From Dermatemys mawii (lineage: Eukaryota > Chordata > Testudines > Dermatemydidae): DNA of 64,000 bases. Each line of letters starts with the position of its first letter. Positions within the stretch are counted from its first letter, which is position 1. Made by a program: the position numbers and the translations under genes. This document shows, one piece after another, positions 11,403 through 23,599 of this stretch. The notes below the pieces were generated by a model, which searched no databases, was not told the origin of the DNA, and saw only the letters and a program-made list of their open reading frames with translations. The stretch lies in assembly GCA_007922305.1 (NCBI GenBank), contig ML677335.1, positions 40,522,034 through 40,586,033 on the forward strand, in the 5' to 3' direction.

Positions 11403-13525
11403 ATAATTGCTTTAGTGCTATGAAGAGATTGTGCCCAATCCACTATTTTAGGGTTCTCACAAGGTGTTAAAGTCACATGAAGAAAGGGTAAAAACAAAAA
11501 ATTAACAAATGAATTATTTGAGAGCTGGTCTAAATATTGTAATTGTCTAGAAGATGAAAGATTTGTCCATATTTCATCTCCAAGCACGTATTCTCATTGT
11601 TCATAGACCGAAGGGAGTCTGACAACCATCTTGAGATGTCAGATTTATAAGTGTCTTTCCAATGACATATTTCAAAGCATTTAATCATTGACATTGCAAT
11701 ACTATCTACCAAGCACTTTTTTTATTCTCTTTTCCTTTCCTTTTTAAAAACACTAGTCATCAAACTATTTTTAATTAGTCGTGCATGAATATGAACAAGT
11801 TGTTTTAAGATATTTACAGCCTGTCTCCAAACTGGTAAAAATCGGAAATCTCAAAAATAGATCTCATGGTGGAATTTCCAAATGGATTTCTCTCTTAAGA
11901 GGCACCAGTAAGTTTGGATGTGCTCCAGTGAGGATGCAGAAATAAATATCACTTTGTGCTGTTGGATCTTAGTAATTATGGATAAACTCAGCCAATGACA
12001 GATCATTAAGGAACACTTGCGGAAAGTAAGGAGTTGTATTAATGTTTTAATAACGAGTAATCTTCCTTCAAAGTCACTACTGAGGCCATGTTGTAATATG
12101 GTGGGATGGAGCATTCTGCCACTTAGGAGGACTTTTTTGAGGTGAGATATAAAGCTGAAGTCTTGTCCAGCTGTGACAAAGATTAAACTCAATAATTACA
12201 TTCTGCCTATATACAGTGAGATTTTCAAAATCACTGAGCTCTGATCTAAGTCTGCTCCCACTCCAATCAACGCTGAGTGTTCCTGAAAATTCCCCTCATA
12301 ATGACACAATTTGATAGTAGGGGCTATTGCTACAGAGTATATTGCAATGAAACAGAGTATTAGCGATGGAATCTCTCTACATAACCTATTACACACACAG
12401 AGAAAGTCTGATACAGCGGATTTTCCCCCTAGGGTATGTTCCTCACCAGCTCGATAGACAACAGCTATTAAGCAGAAATATATCTAGACAGCCAACTAAT
12501 AATGAGAATGTATTACACTTATACAGCACTTATCACCCTCAAGGATTTTAAAGTGATATATATACAGGAATTAACCGATTTCTGGGGTGAGGTGCAGCAA
12601 CAGCTTAACAATGCACATTGTCTCAACTTAATATATTACCATATATATTTCAACATTATGTTACTGTGTGTGGAGACTTGACGCTTCATATCTCCAATCA
12701 CGGTGTGTATGGCTTAAACACTTGCACTCAGATGCTTTTAAGAATGGAGATGTCTATCATGTGCACAGATTTTTCTCCAATATTTTGTGCAATTTAACTA
12801 CAGCCATTGAGGAAAACAGACTAGAAATTCCCCAAAGTATTAACTTAGATGCTTCCAAAGACAGTATTTCAAACCTCCAGATCAGAAAAATCATGGCATG
12901 AACTGACTGAAAAAGTATTTATATGAAACTTATTAAATCTGGGGATCTAAAAGAGAACAGAAATCCAGTGGCCTTTTAACTATGAAGTGATTGAATAGTA
13001 TTTGTAAAAATAATACATCTTCAAATCCATAAATCAGTGCTGTCCAAGAAAGCTCTAAACAAATATTAACTTATGCTGGAGCATGAAAAAGTAAAGAATA
13101 CACAAATAACAAAACCAATCAAAATCATAAAGTAATCCAAAATGCACTAGCTTCTTGACTTCAAGACTAGAAATGTTAACTCTCACCACCCATATATTTT
13201 ATTACAATCTCTCTATTTTTGTTTTATATTTCATTCTTCATTCCATCATCATATTTAGAAAATATCTGTGATCAAAGATAAATTTAGTTGTACATTTATG
13301 TATCATGATTGGACCTTGCTATTGCTGCTATTTTTTTTCCCCAACATCTTTGAAAAAGGAAACCAGTTAAAAGTCAGTGTTATAATAACAAGCCTGTTTC
13401 GATTTTAAACAAATCATATCATATAAGAACAAGATGTTCACAGAGACTGGAAAACAGGGTTCAAGACCTGAGTTGTATGGACTGGATCCTAACTGCCCTC
13501 ACTAACTGCCAACATGGATTGAAAA
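11403..13525. other. Mostly unrecognised AT-rich sequence
   Basis: No gene seen. At about 12495-12560 a fragment with ACAGCACTTATCACCCTCAA and TTTTAAAGTGATATA resembles the sauropsid 'agcgcttttcatc...aaagcacttta' repeat, but it is too short to call firmly. Confidence 0.45.
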
Positions 13526-13653
13526 TAGGATGACCAGACAGCTATTGTGAAAAATCGGGATGGAGTGGGGTGGGGGAGTAATTGGAGCTTATATAAGAAA
13601 AAGACCCCAAAATGGGGACTGTCCCTATAAAATTGGAACAGCTGGCCACCCTA
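13526..13653 (+). mobile_element. Small MITE, TA-flanked (copy 1 of 3)
   Basis: A 128-bp element with terminal inverted repeats GGATGACCAGACAGC and GCTGGCCACCC, flanked by TA on both sides. Inside are GTGAAAAATCGGGAT, TATATAAGAAAAAGACC and GGGACTGTCCCTATAAAATT. The same internal order occurs at 17300-17423 and 63877-63993. No coding capacity. Confidence 0.8.
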
Positions 13654-14022
13654 ATTGAAAGTGTGCAGTACCATTCAAACTAATTCAGAAACTCTGACAA
13701 CCTAGCTAGTTCTCCAAATTTTCAATAGAAGACAATCAAATTCAGCTGGCAATTACATGACATCCTGAGCAACTTCTCCATATTCACAGCAATAGTATTA
13801 GTTCAGCATACATGTGGTCTTCTAAATTAAACTTCTATGCCATTACTCCAGATTTACAAAGCTGAAACAGAGTAGAATGTAACTCTGTGGTGCACTATTT
13901 TAACTGTGGTTAATAGTTTAACTCACTCAAAAGTACATTGACAGAGGGCACATTTTTAGAGGAGCACACAGTCATACTATAGCTTCACAACAGAATCTCC
14001 TAAATAATACTCATAGAAAAGA

Positions 14023-14321
14023 CAGAAGTGACGAAAAGTCCTGTGGCACCTTAAAGACTAACTAAAGTATTAGAGCATAAGCTTTCATGGGCTAACACCC
14101 ACTTCGTCGGATGCATGCATAGATGCAAGTATTAGAGCATAAGCTTTCGTGGGCTAATACCCACTTCATCGGATGCAAGCAGTCCACTTCCACTGCTTGC
14201 ATCCAACGCAGTGGGTATTAGCCCACGAAAGCTTATGCTCTAATATTTTAGTTAGTCTTTAAGGTGCCACAGGACTCTTCGTCACTTCTGCAATTCCAGA
14301 CTAACACGGTTACCCCTCTGG
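14023..14321. repeat. Family A palindromic repeat with tandem hammerhead-like hairpins (Penelope-like)
   Basis: A compact composite. On the minus strand two hairpin units sit in tandem (14067-14128 and 14129-14182, period 62 bp). A third unit lies inverted on the plus strand (about 14192-14248). The outer arms 14023-14087 and 14228-14290 are reverse complements, and the centre is a near-perfect hairpin (13-bp arms 14171-14183 / 14192-14204, loop CCACTTCC). Each unit reads like CCGATGA, GTGGG-loop-CCCAC, GAAAGC-TTAT-GCTC, close to the hammerhead core CUGANGA / GAAA with a 3-bp stem III and a cleavage-type C. The right end continues into CCAGACTAACACGGTTACCC. Inverted or tandem pLTRs with hammerheads are typical of Penelope-like elements; that class is inferred. 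Confidence 0.65.
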
Positions 14322-14559
14322 TTCATAGACAAGACAGTTTATTTTTAAATGTTCCTATCATAGACCTTATTGTAGCCACTCCTTACATGGAATTCCCACT
14401 CAAGACATTTCTGTTCACCAACTCAGACCACTACAAGCTAATTTCTATGATTCTGTCCACAATCACCTCTAGGAATCTTTCAGCATTTTGTTTTTCACGT
14501 ATTGTAGCAAACATAACTGTATTTTATACAACTTTTCAACAGATATTCACATTTGCAAT

Positions 14560-14748
14560 TTACCAGGCTGAACCTCATATTTAACTTCTTGGTGTTCTCT
14601 AGTGTTATTTCTCCCTCTCTGAGATTCCCAGCATCACCCAATTGAATGCCATCTGCAAATTTAACATACTGTTCTAATTTAGCCTCTTTTTCCAAATGAT
14701 TAATGAGCCCAGCAACCCCTCTCCTCTCTGGCACCGACACCAGTGAGC
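14560..14748 (-). pseudogene. LINE (CR1-like) reverse transcriptase fragment
   Basis: On the minus strand an open stretch encodes INHLEKEAKLEQYVKFADGI followed by QLGD. It aligns by eye to the CR1/L2-type segment that leads into the catalytic FADD box (INDLE...KFADDTKLG). The second catalytic aspartate is replaced by glycine (FADG). Downstream LENTKKLNMRFSLVNCK resembles the weakly conserved stretch after the box. Only this block remains, with no 3' UTR, so the exact LINE clade is uncertain. Confidence 0.6.
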
Positions 14749-14759
14749 AGTGTGTAAGG

Positions 14760-15548
14760 TCAATGAAATTGGAAATCTAAGAGAGAAAAAAAGCAGGTTT
14801 TGGACCCTAATGCCTTCTGTAGCATCCCTTAATCTTTTGATTTCTTTGACTGCAAGACCACTAAATAAAAAAACCTCTTATTTTACTATTAAATTAAGCT
14901 TATCTTGGTAAAGGAGTTAATTTTTTCATAATGTGCTGGGTGGCATGAGAAGAAATGCAAAGCATTGTCATGATTAACCGTTGATAGAAGAGCTACCCTC
15001 TCTCCCCCAACAGTACATCGAATGCTTGGAGGTTGAGTAGATGTGTACATATCTCCATTTTTCCTCATTATAACTGCCATCTGATGTTTTTTATTCTTTG
15101 TGTATGTTGAAAAGTATGTTAAAATTACTAAGTATAAAGGGATTTCTGTTCCTGCTTGAAGGCTGGGGGCTCTGCAGGGGTCTTCAACAGCTAATCCAGA
15201 GCAAGGTGGGTTGAATTTGCCTCTCTGCCTTAAGTAGTAGTCTGCTTTGTCTCCCTATGGTTTTGGTTCTTGTGTGCAAAGGTTCCTAAGAAATACAAAA
15301 GTTGCAAACTTCCTGCAAAAATATTTGTGTTTAATCTTACTTTTCTGTTTGTGTGCTGTGAAAATAATACTTAACATGTCAAATTCCTTACATCAATAAT
15401 GGCTGGCTTTAGTCCGCATTAAATTGCCTTTTACTGATTTGATTAATCTAGTGTTATATATTTTTTAAAAAATAATATGAACTATATATAAAATTGATCC
15501 TTTGTTTCTGCAGAATTCATCATTCAATTACTTATTTAAAGCCAAGCC
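14760..15548. other. No recognised feature
   Basis: AT-rich sequence without recognisable genes or repeats. Confidence 0.55.
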
Positions 15549-15584
15549 ATTCAGGTTATTTTTTTTTTTTGAGAGAGAGAGAGA

Positions 15585-15622
<38 letters not shown>

Positions 15623-15628
15623 CAGGTT
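15549..15628. repeat. (T)n-(GA)n tract flanked by 9-bp direct repeats
   Basis: ATTCAGGTT at 15549-15557 is repeated exactly at 15620-15628. Between them lie a 12-T run and an imperfect (GA)n of about 50 bp (15571-15620). The direct repeats look like a target-site duplication around a tiny insertion, or a slippage product. Confidence 0.8.
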
Positions 15629-17299
15629 CTAGGGCAGTGTGTCGATGTATTAGCTTTTAACATCTGGGACATGGATTTAAATTCTATTTGGATCATTATG
15701 GAATTACAGTGAGTTTAGGGGCCTCAGGTTAGTCTTTATTTATTAATGACTAAAACACATCACGACTAGCCAATGCATGTATGGGGAAGCTGAGCTATGG
15801 ACCCTCCTCTCTCTCTCTTCCGCGGAGGGTTTTGTGTGCCACTGGGGCAGCATGATAGGATAACACATTCAGGGACTGGAACTGTGCTTGGTCTTTAAGC
15901 AAATAGCATAAAGGCTCCTTGTTCCTCCTCTACACTGTGCACCTGTGGAAGGACTGGGCAAAATCAGACCCTTATTTATTAACCAACCTACTTTACTAAA
16001 CATCATCATTATATGTGCGGGTATTCTAATAGAATCACATTACAACGCTATGTCATTTCAGAAGTAAAGCCTACGGTTCCTTAGGTTTTATAACACAGAG
16101 TTTAAACAAATTTACTGAATTTTGCCAGTGCTTCACTATGTGATTTTAGGAGTCTATTTTCCCCAGTGGCACATAAGTACTAAAATTGCACTGCATTGTA
16201 TTTTGTTCTCAGCAGGTGGGAGAGTGCATAGTCAATGGGTTATTTTCCATTCTTCATTTCAGTTTTATGCAGCCACAGGTATGTGTGTGTGTGTGTCGGG
16301 GGGTGTCTCTCAGGAAGTTGCTTACATTTACTAGATGCTATAGAACCACACTTGAGCTTTCTTAAAAGGCACTTACAGAACACAAGGGCGTTGTCAGTCA
16401 TGCAGCTCTCAAACCATATAAGGCAAAATAATTGATGATAACTAAAAAAGATCAACTAACTTCCTTACTGTTAAGGCACACAAGACAGATTCACTTGCTG
16501 ATACCTAGTGTTTTATCCTTTAAAATTACTGATTAGTCTTGTTGTCTTAGGGAGTACAAAGCTACGGAAGGTACTAAGATATTTGCCACCATCTATTCTT
16601 CTGTCCAGTGAGAATAGTAAAGACACACAAATTATTATAAAGCCAAAAGAGAAAAGTTGTTCAACAGTACTAGGTGACATTTGCTTTTGGAGCTTGGATC
16701 AGCAAACATATCGTTAGATCACGAATACAGTCATTCATTTCCTATAAAATGTTGACAGCTTTCTCCACTCACATAGGAACATGCACTGAAACATTACAAA
16801 GATACCTCTTTCTTTCCTGAAGGCAGACTTAAACACACACAGCATCTTTTTGGCTGCTTCTGGATTGGAAGACATTTACATGTAATAGCAAGATGTGAGA
16901 GCCATAAAGAACCAACACACAAGGGGATAAAATAGTTTTATTGCTCTGATGCAGATGGCTGCCCTTCTGACTATGCAGGAAATTTATTTTCTTGTTCTTT
17001 TTTCTTTTAGTTGTAAATAGGCTTCTACATGCATTCGCCATGTGGGAATTAGTATTTTGTTTCTAATGACTCTCACCCATCCCTTCCCACAGCTGAGATA
17101 GACACATTCACTGTGGGACAACAGGCAGAGACCACATTAGAATCCTGCTGGTAAGCATGAAAGCAGAATGTTACTCCCACAGAGTATGGCAGCCTAAAAT
17201 GGAAAAATCCAATTTATTTTAATTTTAAAATAGAATCATGAATAATGTGAAGATGCAGAAGTACTTTTTTGTTTAGGTGGTGGGGAGGAGGAAGGGGCT
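15629..17299. other. No gene; one (GT)n microsatellite
   Basis: Anonymous AT-rich sequence. A short (GT)8 tract lies at 16281-16296. Confidence 0.55.
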
Positions 17300-17423
17300 T
17301 AGGGTGACCAGACAGCAAGTGTGAAAAATCAGGACACGGGGCAGAGGGTAATAGGCTTCTATATAAGAGAAAGCCTCAAATATCAGGACTGTCCCTATAA
17401 AATCAGGATATCTGGTCACCCTA
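17300..17423 (+). mobile_element. Small MITE, TA-flanked (copy 2 of 3)
   Basis: The best-preserved copy: TA, then GGGTGACCAGACAGC, GTGAAAAATCAGGACA, CTATATAAGAGAAAGCC, GGACTGTCCCTATAAAATC, and TCTGGTCACCC, then TA. Terminal inverted repeats of 11-12 bp and TA flanks fit a Tc1/mariner-type MITE. Same orientation as the other two copies. Confidence 0.85.
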
Positions 17424-20400
17424 AAGAGGCTAAATGTATGGAAGGCCAAATATTCAGAAATGCATGGACTGGGTAAGCCCAGAAAAACAGGAATTCACAT
17501 GCTACACTTCAAAAATCCTGTATCTGTGCATGCAAAGTGAGTACCTGGTTGCTTAATGATCCATTTGCACAGGCAATTATCCAATGTTTTAGGATTTTAT
17601 TTGCCCACCTGTTACACCCAGCTCTGAATATCTGACCTATAGTGAGAGCTGTCATCTATGATAAATATTGAGTCTCTCCTAAAATTATGATTATGGAAGA
17701 TTTCCATTTTTAAGTGAATCACAATCACGTATTACACAATTGCTTTCACTAACATTAGTGCAACAACCTTTAAACTTCGTATTTCCTGATTTGGTGCATG
17801 GACTGTCTTCTGTCTTGGGGCAGATTTTGATCATTCTGTTAACCTCGAGTGATACCTTACTCCACAAGAAATCCCATTGTGGTCAATGGGAATATTCATG
17901 GAGTAAGGGGCTATTCAGTGGGAGTAAAACTAGGAAAGTCTGGCCCTGTGTGTTTGTAAATCACATAGCACACTATGACTCTGATCCTGACTGATCCTTT
18001 GGGGCAGAATTGTAAAAATTATAATATTATAAAAGTGCATGTAAATTCCTAATCTTAATAGTTCATTAAATAGATTTTGCATTTAATATACATATTCAGC
18101 TGGTAAAGCATCTTGTTTGAGATACCACTATATTAAAAGACTTAATGATACTTCCATTAGAAACCTTTATTTCCAAATGTTCATAATTTTTAAATGAAAA
18201 AAAAAAAAGGCATGTTTGCCTGGACTTTAGTACACACCTAGCAATGCTGGGTTTTGGCCAATTGTGTTAGATATACACCAAGGACACTGCTCATTGCATG
18301 TGGGACAAACTCTCTCCAACCCAGGGTTTAGAGTGGCCTGGTTCCAACCTTGGCAAGTTGACAGCCCAGTTTTGGAAGGATAGATAGTTCTAGACGACAG
18401 CAAGGAAACACACATCAAGAAAATATCAAGAAGTATCGGGACAAACTTCTGTTTTCCCCTTCCTATGGCTATACTTACATAACAGTTCTCTTGGAGACAA
18501 ACTTTGTTGATGGCTGAGTGTGCAAGAACTACTCAGTTTTGATATGCGCAAGAACCTCCTTGCAAAAATACAACCTCTACCTTCACAACCTGCTTCTAAG
18601 ACAAGAGCTCATCTAGCTTATTTTCCCACTTTCATCCCTATTACCATCAGGTGCATGTTTTGCCATTGTTTGGCATACTGACATCAGGGAAAGCTCAGTG
18701 CACAGAATAAATGCAAGACAAGACCCTGCACTGCAGTTTGGAGATGTGACTTTTGCCATTAACAGTATCAAGACTAACACTTTCTCTGCATTACAGAACA
18801 GTACATATTGTATTAATATAGTTGCATGTGTATTATTAAAAATAGGATAAAAACCACACCATTTCAAATTCCATTTAAACAAGGGTTACAATCTGTGTGC
18901 TGATGGTTATGAATTAAAATAGAGAGGACGACTATAGCAGGTGTGCACATCTAAGAATTTCAATACACTGTAAAACTGTATGTAGCCAACAGCTTCATCA
19001 TTTGGCCTTTCTAAGCTCAGAGACAGGCAGTTTTTCATGATTTTACCATTTTTGGCCAAACAAACTTTTTAATTAAATATCCCACATGATTCCAGATGTT
19101 TGTTTATTTGTTCCAATGAGGCTGTAAAAATGCCTGCATGATAAAATTGGAGAACTAGTGCTAAAACAGGCTAGACTGGAGCGCTAACTAAACATGGGAA
19201 CTCTCAGGAGTATGACTGTACACAGCAGTGCTTGTGCTTTGAAACCTGTTCCTCTGAGGGAGCTGTAATACCACAGTTACAAAATATAGCATGACTGGAC
19301 TTGTTTGTTCTAAAAAGGTTATTATTACAGAGCCAAACAGCTGGTTTACTGGCCAATTTTTTTTTTTTGATTGCCAATTGTGTACACACTGAATTTCTAA
19401 GGCTCCTGCAAACCTAAAGCTAATTTTAATATAGGTTTACTTTGTTGAAGCCAACCTTTCCACAACTTTCTGTCATTTTATAGACTTGGTGTTGAGAGAC
19501 TGAGATTTTCATGGTTTCTTGATACTTTCATGACAAAATGAGCTATGTCTTGAAAAATCTGAAGCTTTCTGTTCCATTTAAACTTTTACAGCCACAGCTA
19601 TTTCCCCATTATTCATTTTCTCTCTGACCTGATAGGGGTGACTGGTAGCTAGGTTTGCGGGATGGTTGTGGTAAATTTGGGGAAAAACAGGATAAAAAAA
19701 TCAGAAGTTATGGAGATACTGTTGAAAATAGAAAGAGATTCGGGCATGCTTTGAGAAGCCTAATTGGGGAATGTAGAACTTTGCTAAGCTGAATCTCTAA
19801 ATGTAATTTGAAAATAAATGCTGGTATTTTTAAAGTATCCTGAGGATGCTGGTGAGCCACCGCTCACCGAATATGATTGAGACTTGGGCACCTGACTCTT
19901 TGCGCTTCTTTGAAAATCCCAAAGAAACGTTTTAAATCTCATTCTTGAAAATTTAGGTACTTAACTACTTCCTCTCCCCTCTTACACAGTCTTCTTCAAG
20001 GCCCAAGATCTCTTATTTATCCATCACAAAAGCTACAACGGAGCTACTTCCTCCTTCTGGTTGGCCTGCTCAACAACACACAAACAGTTTTCTCCTGTCC
20101 ATGGATTCAGAACTTCTGGTTCAAACCAAGCAACACAAAATAAAAAAAATATTTTCTTATTTTAAAAGTATTGACTCAACTTTTCCAAACATCAGAAAAG
20201 ATTGTATGCACATTTTGAGCAAAGCTTAGAGTCAGTTTACATAAAATTCCAAGCCTGTTTTCACCCATCCCTAGTTCCACATGACTGGCTGCTCCCATCA
20301 ATGTAACACACAAGAGTGGTACATTTTTATGCTGAAGTTTTAGTCTACAGTATCCTGATTCAAATCCAACATTCCCTTATAGCACAGAAAAGAAATTGTT

Positions 20401-21264
20401 GACTCTGTAAGTGACAAGAAAATGAATTGAATGACCCCCAAAATGTATTTCTTGAACCATATTAGTCAGGGTCAAAATCAAAACCAACTGTAATTCACTC
20501 CACTTCTGGTAAAGTCTCTGTGCTTTACAGCAAAACACATGGACACTGAAACAGACTGATCACCTAACAAGTAAGGCAAATATGTCCCCCTAATGGCCAC
20601 TGCTATTCCGGAGCAATCTCCATTCCAAGGGTAGCTGTGACAGTGATGGCAATAGTGTCAGCCTTATTACTCTGTGCCTTTCCATGAGATCCCCACTAAT
20701 AAGCCACTCCTTGGCACAGGAACTAGTGGCTCACTCTCCCTACATGAACATCAACTGCAGCAGCAGGAATCATCCAGTGGTGGCCTGTTGAAGAGCCACC
20801 GCCCTCAGAAAAGTTCCTCTTGAGCAGCAGCAACAAGAGCACAAGAAGTTCCTTTTTGCCCTCTACAACACAGAGTTCCCTAATCTCCTGAAGCTATCTT
20901 CTCACCTCATCCCCGCATTGCAGGGATTTAGGTTGCTTTGACCACTCTCTAATGGAGCTAAGTATCATTACCACTGTCACCAACTGAACCCTTTTAAATT
21001 ATTTTACTAAATCCCTGCCACCAAGTTAGTCTAACCATGCCCCACTCTTCACCCTCACTCTCCATTCCTTCTCCCCATCACCTTCTCTCCCACCCCTTCC
21101 TGTGTGTTCGACTACCCTTCCACATCCTCTAACATCCATCATCTCAGTTCCAAACCCAGCCAACCATGACATTAGCATACTAGGTACCAGCTGATGCAAA
21201 GACCCTGGGCCTCAATGAACACTAACAAATGCCTAGCTGGAAACCAATCCAGCTTACCTTTGAG
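17424..21264. other. Mostly unrecognised AT-rich sequence
   Basis: No gene seen. About 17800-17975 has the old sauropsid repeat theme with GTGGTCAATGGGAATATTC and GGAGTAAGGGGC and ends CTGGCCCTGTGTG; 19880-19980 has a fragment with GGGCACCTGACTC and TTTGAAAATCCC. Both are probably interspersed repeats of unknown class. A 12-A run is at 18198-18209. 20560-21200 is less AT-rich and unassigned. Confidence 0.4.
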
Positions 21265-22030
21265 TTAGTATAGTTAAAATAGATACTAGTGCTTTAAGAA
21301 TGTGTTTAGACTTTATGGGATGCTTGTAGAATACTGCGTATATTGATCCTACTTATAACTTCTGTATCCCATGTTATAATGTGATGTTTAAATGTTTGCT
21401 CTGTAACTATAAAGATGTTTTGTGAGACGGTAATGCTTCTCCACTGACTGTGGGGAACTTACAAAGTGTGAAATACCAGTTCACCAGAAGAGGTATTATG
21501 TCCTCCCCAGCAATAGGAACTAGACAAGCCATTGTGAAGAGACTTTGTGGATTGCTTCCCCTGCAACCCTGAAGAAGGAACAAGCTCAATCCCTCATCCC
21601 ATCACAGATTGAATGCTGCAAAAGGGAATAAAAATAACTGTCATAGAGAGCTTATTTTTTTGCTACTTGGTCTCTGAGGGGTGAGGATTTCTAAGCATAC
21701 ACAAGGAGTTCCAAGCTGTTTTGCCTGAGAGTAACCTGAATATTATTGTGATTTTTGGAATACAGCAACCATTTATTACAAAGTCAAGCTTAGCTGGGTG
21801 CCAAGATGGACTGGGATGCCCAAGGGCGACTGTCTGTGACTCCATGGTACGACTGTTGTAACACTTTAGGAGTATACACTTGTTACTGGGTTGATGAAAT
21901 CAAACAAACATACAACCTATCTGTGGTTTTTGCCTTGCTTCTTGATAGTCTGGCCTGAGGTCAGCACTCGGGATCACAAGCCGCTCTAGACAGAATGACA
22001 ATAGCCAAAACACCAGAACCATACTGGACT
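21265..22030 (+). mobile_element. Candidate LTR-like interspersed repeat
   Basis: A contiguous, less AT-rich stretch that I associate with a dispersed chelonian repeat: TTAAGAATGTGTTTAGAC, CCAGAAGAGGTATTATG, TTGGTCTCTGAGGGGTGAG, CCAAGATGGACTGGGATG and CTGGCCTGAGGTCAGCACTC. A polyadenylation-type GAATAAAA is at 21627. I see no primer-binding site, coding region or TSD, so 'LTR' is a guess about class; calling it an interspersed repeat is a little safer. No protein remnant is visible. Confidence 0.3.
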
Positions 22031-23402
22031 TCCATCGTAGAATGGACTTCTACCTTGAATGGTACTTTACAATTCTTCCTTCAGCAGAAGTCAGCATGGT
22101 AAAATGTAGGTTTCTTAAATTCCTCCAGTTCACATCTTCCAACCTCATTCATGATCACCCTTTTGTTCTAATTCCTTTGACCTCAGTGCTAAAAGCTCTG
22201 TAAAAGTATCTTCTTCTGCACCTTAGACATAACCATCATTGCCACTACCTTGTTCTCAATTGGTGCAAGGCTGCAAGTTAAGATGTGTATGTAATAAACT
22301 CTGTGCAGGGTAGCGCAGACCGGACTTTCACCTTGAACTGCTTATTCCAGTCTTGTTATGAATAGTGCTAATAATAGAGTGGGAGATAATTCTGGATCCT
22401 AATGCAACTTGCTGTTGGGAAATATTTCCTCATATTCAACATAAAATTTCAAGTGACCTTGCTCCAAAACATCATCATTTTGACTGCCGCTTCCTCCAGG
22501 CCCAATCCTTAGTTGTGGCTTTTTCACTTATACTATACTAGCTAATCATTGTTTCTACATTTTGGGTGGTGGGGGGATGTCTTGTTGCAACTTGGACCAG
22601 TAACTTGTGACATGCTGCTTCACTCTATATTGCATTACCAACTGGAACATATGACCCAATGCAAAAAAAACAGAAATGCTAGATTCTCTACGAAGTGCTT
22701 GCTTGCTTTCATAGAAACAAACATAGCAAACTTCTCTCTGTATTCATATCATCTCTGCCTGGCATGGAACAACCATATATTTTATCCACTTAAACTTCCC
22801 TCTTATTCATCTCATTTTGACTTATTAAATGAGTTAAAGCCAATACTCCCTATTTATAGTTTCTGTTAAAATTTATTTTATGATCCCTCAGGTTAACTAA
22901 ATGATAAAAAACTACCCACGGATATTTTTTGGATGGCACGCATTAAGCTGCTTCATGCAGAGATATAGAAGAAATCAATTGCTAAGCATAAAATGTAGTT
23001 CACATTAAGGAAACTGCAAACTATAACTAATTATGATAAGTTGCTATGTAAATTATGCTCTGACATTCCCAGCAATCAATTTAAAACTTAAAATAAGTCT
23101 CTGGCTGGAAAATGGGATGAGCACCTAACAACTGTGTCAATAATAATAATGGAGAAGATTGTAATGATAATATAAACAAGATAATTATGTTTCCAGAAGC
23201 AAGTTTTCATGCAAACTGATTTCCTTTGTTTTTTTGTGTCTTTGATTTAAAAAGAGTGTGACTTTTCAGCATTATTTGTATATCTCCTAGAAAATCTTCA
23301 AAAATGAACCCCCTTAAACTTTGAAGTATCCCTTTATAATCAATGTTAAAGTCAATTTTATGTCTCTGACCATTTTAGAAAATGTTTAAGACATTTTATA
23401 AT
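22031..23402. other. No recognised feature
   Basis: AT-rich sequence, no gene or firm repeat. Confidence 0.5.
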
Positions 23403-23470
23403 CTAGGCCCCAGTCTTTAAGACATTTATGCATGTGCTGAACTTTACTCATATAAATAGTCCTACTTAAC
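23403..23470 (-). repeat. Sauropsid interspersed repeat (copy 2, inverted)
   Basis: GGCCCCAGTCTTTAAGACAT and ATGCATGTGCTGAACTTTAC are the reverse-complement theme of the repeat at 4990-5096 and 31862-31920. Confidence 0.4.
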
Positions 23471-23599
23471 AGTCAAATTACTTGAAAATACTTAATTTTA
23501 AATTAAGCTTCCATTGGACTAGCGAGAATTACCAGTAGAAAGTATTTTTTTGGGTTGAAAATCATCCCAATTGCTACTGTTATACTCCCCCTAACCCAA

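Noticed and set aside
16281..16296. (GT)8 considered as Z-DNA or regulatory element
   Set aside because: Too short and ordinary; listed only as a microsatellite.
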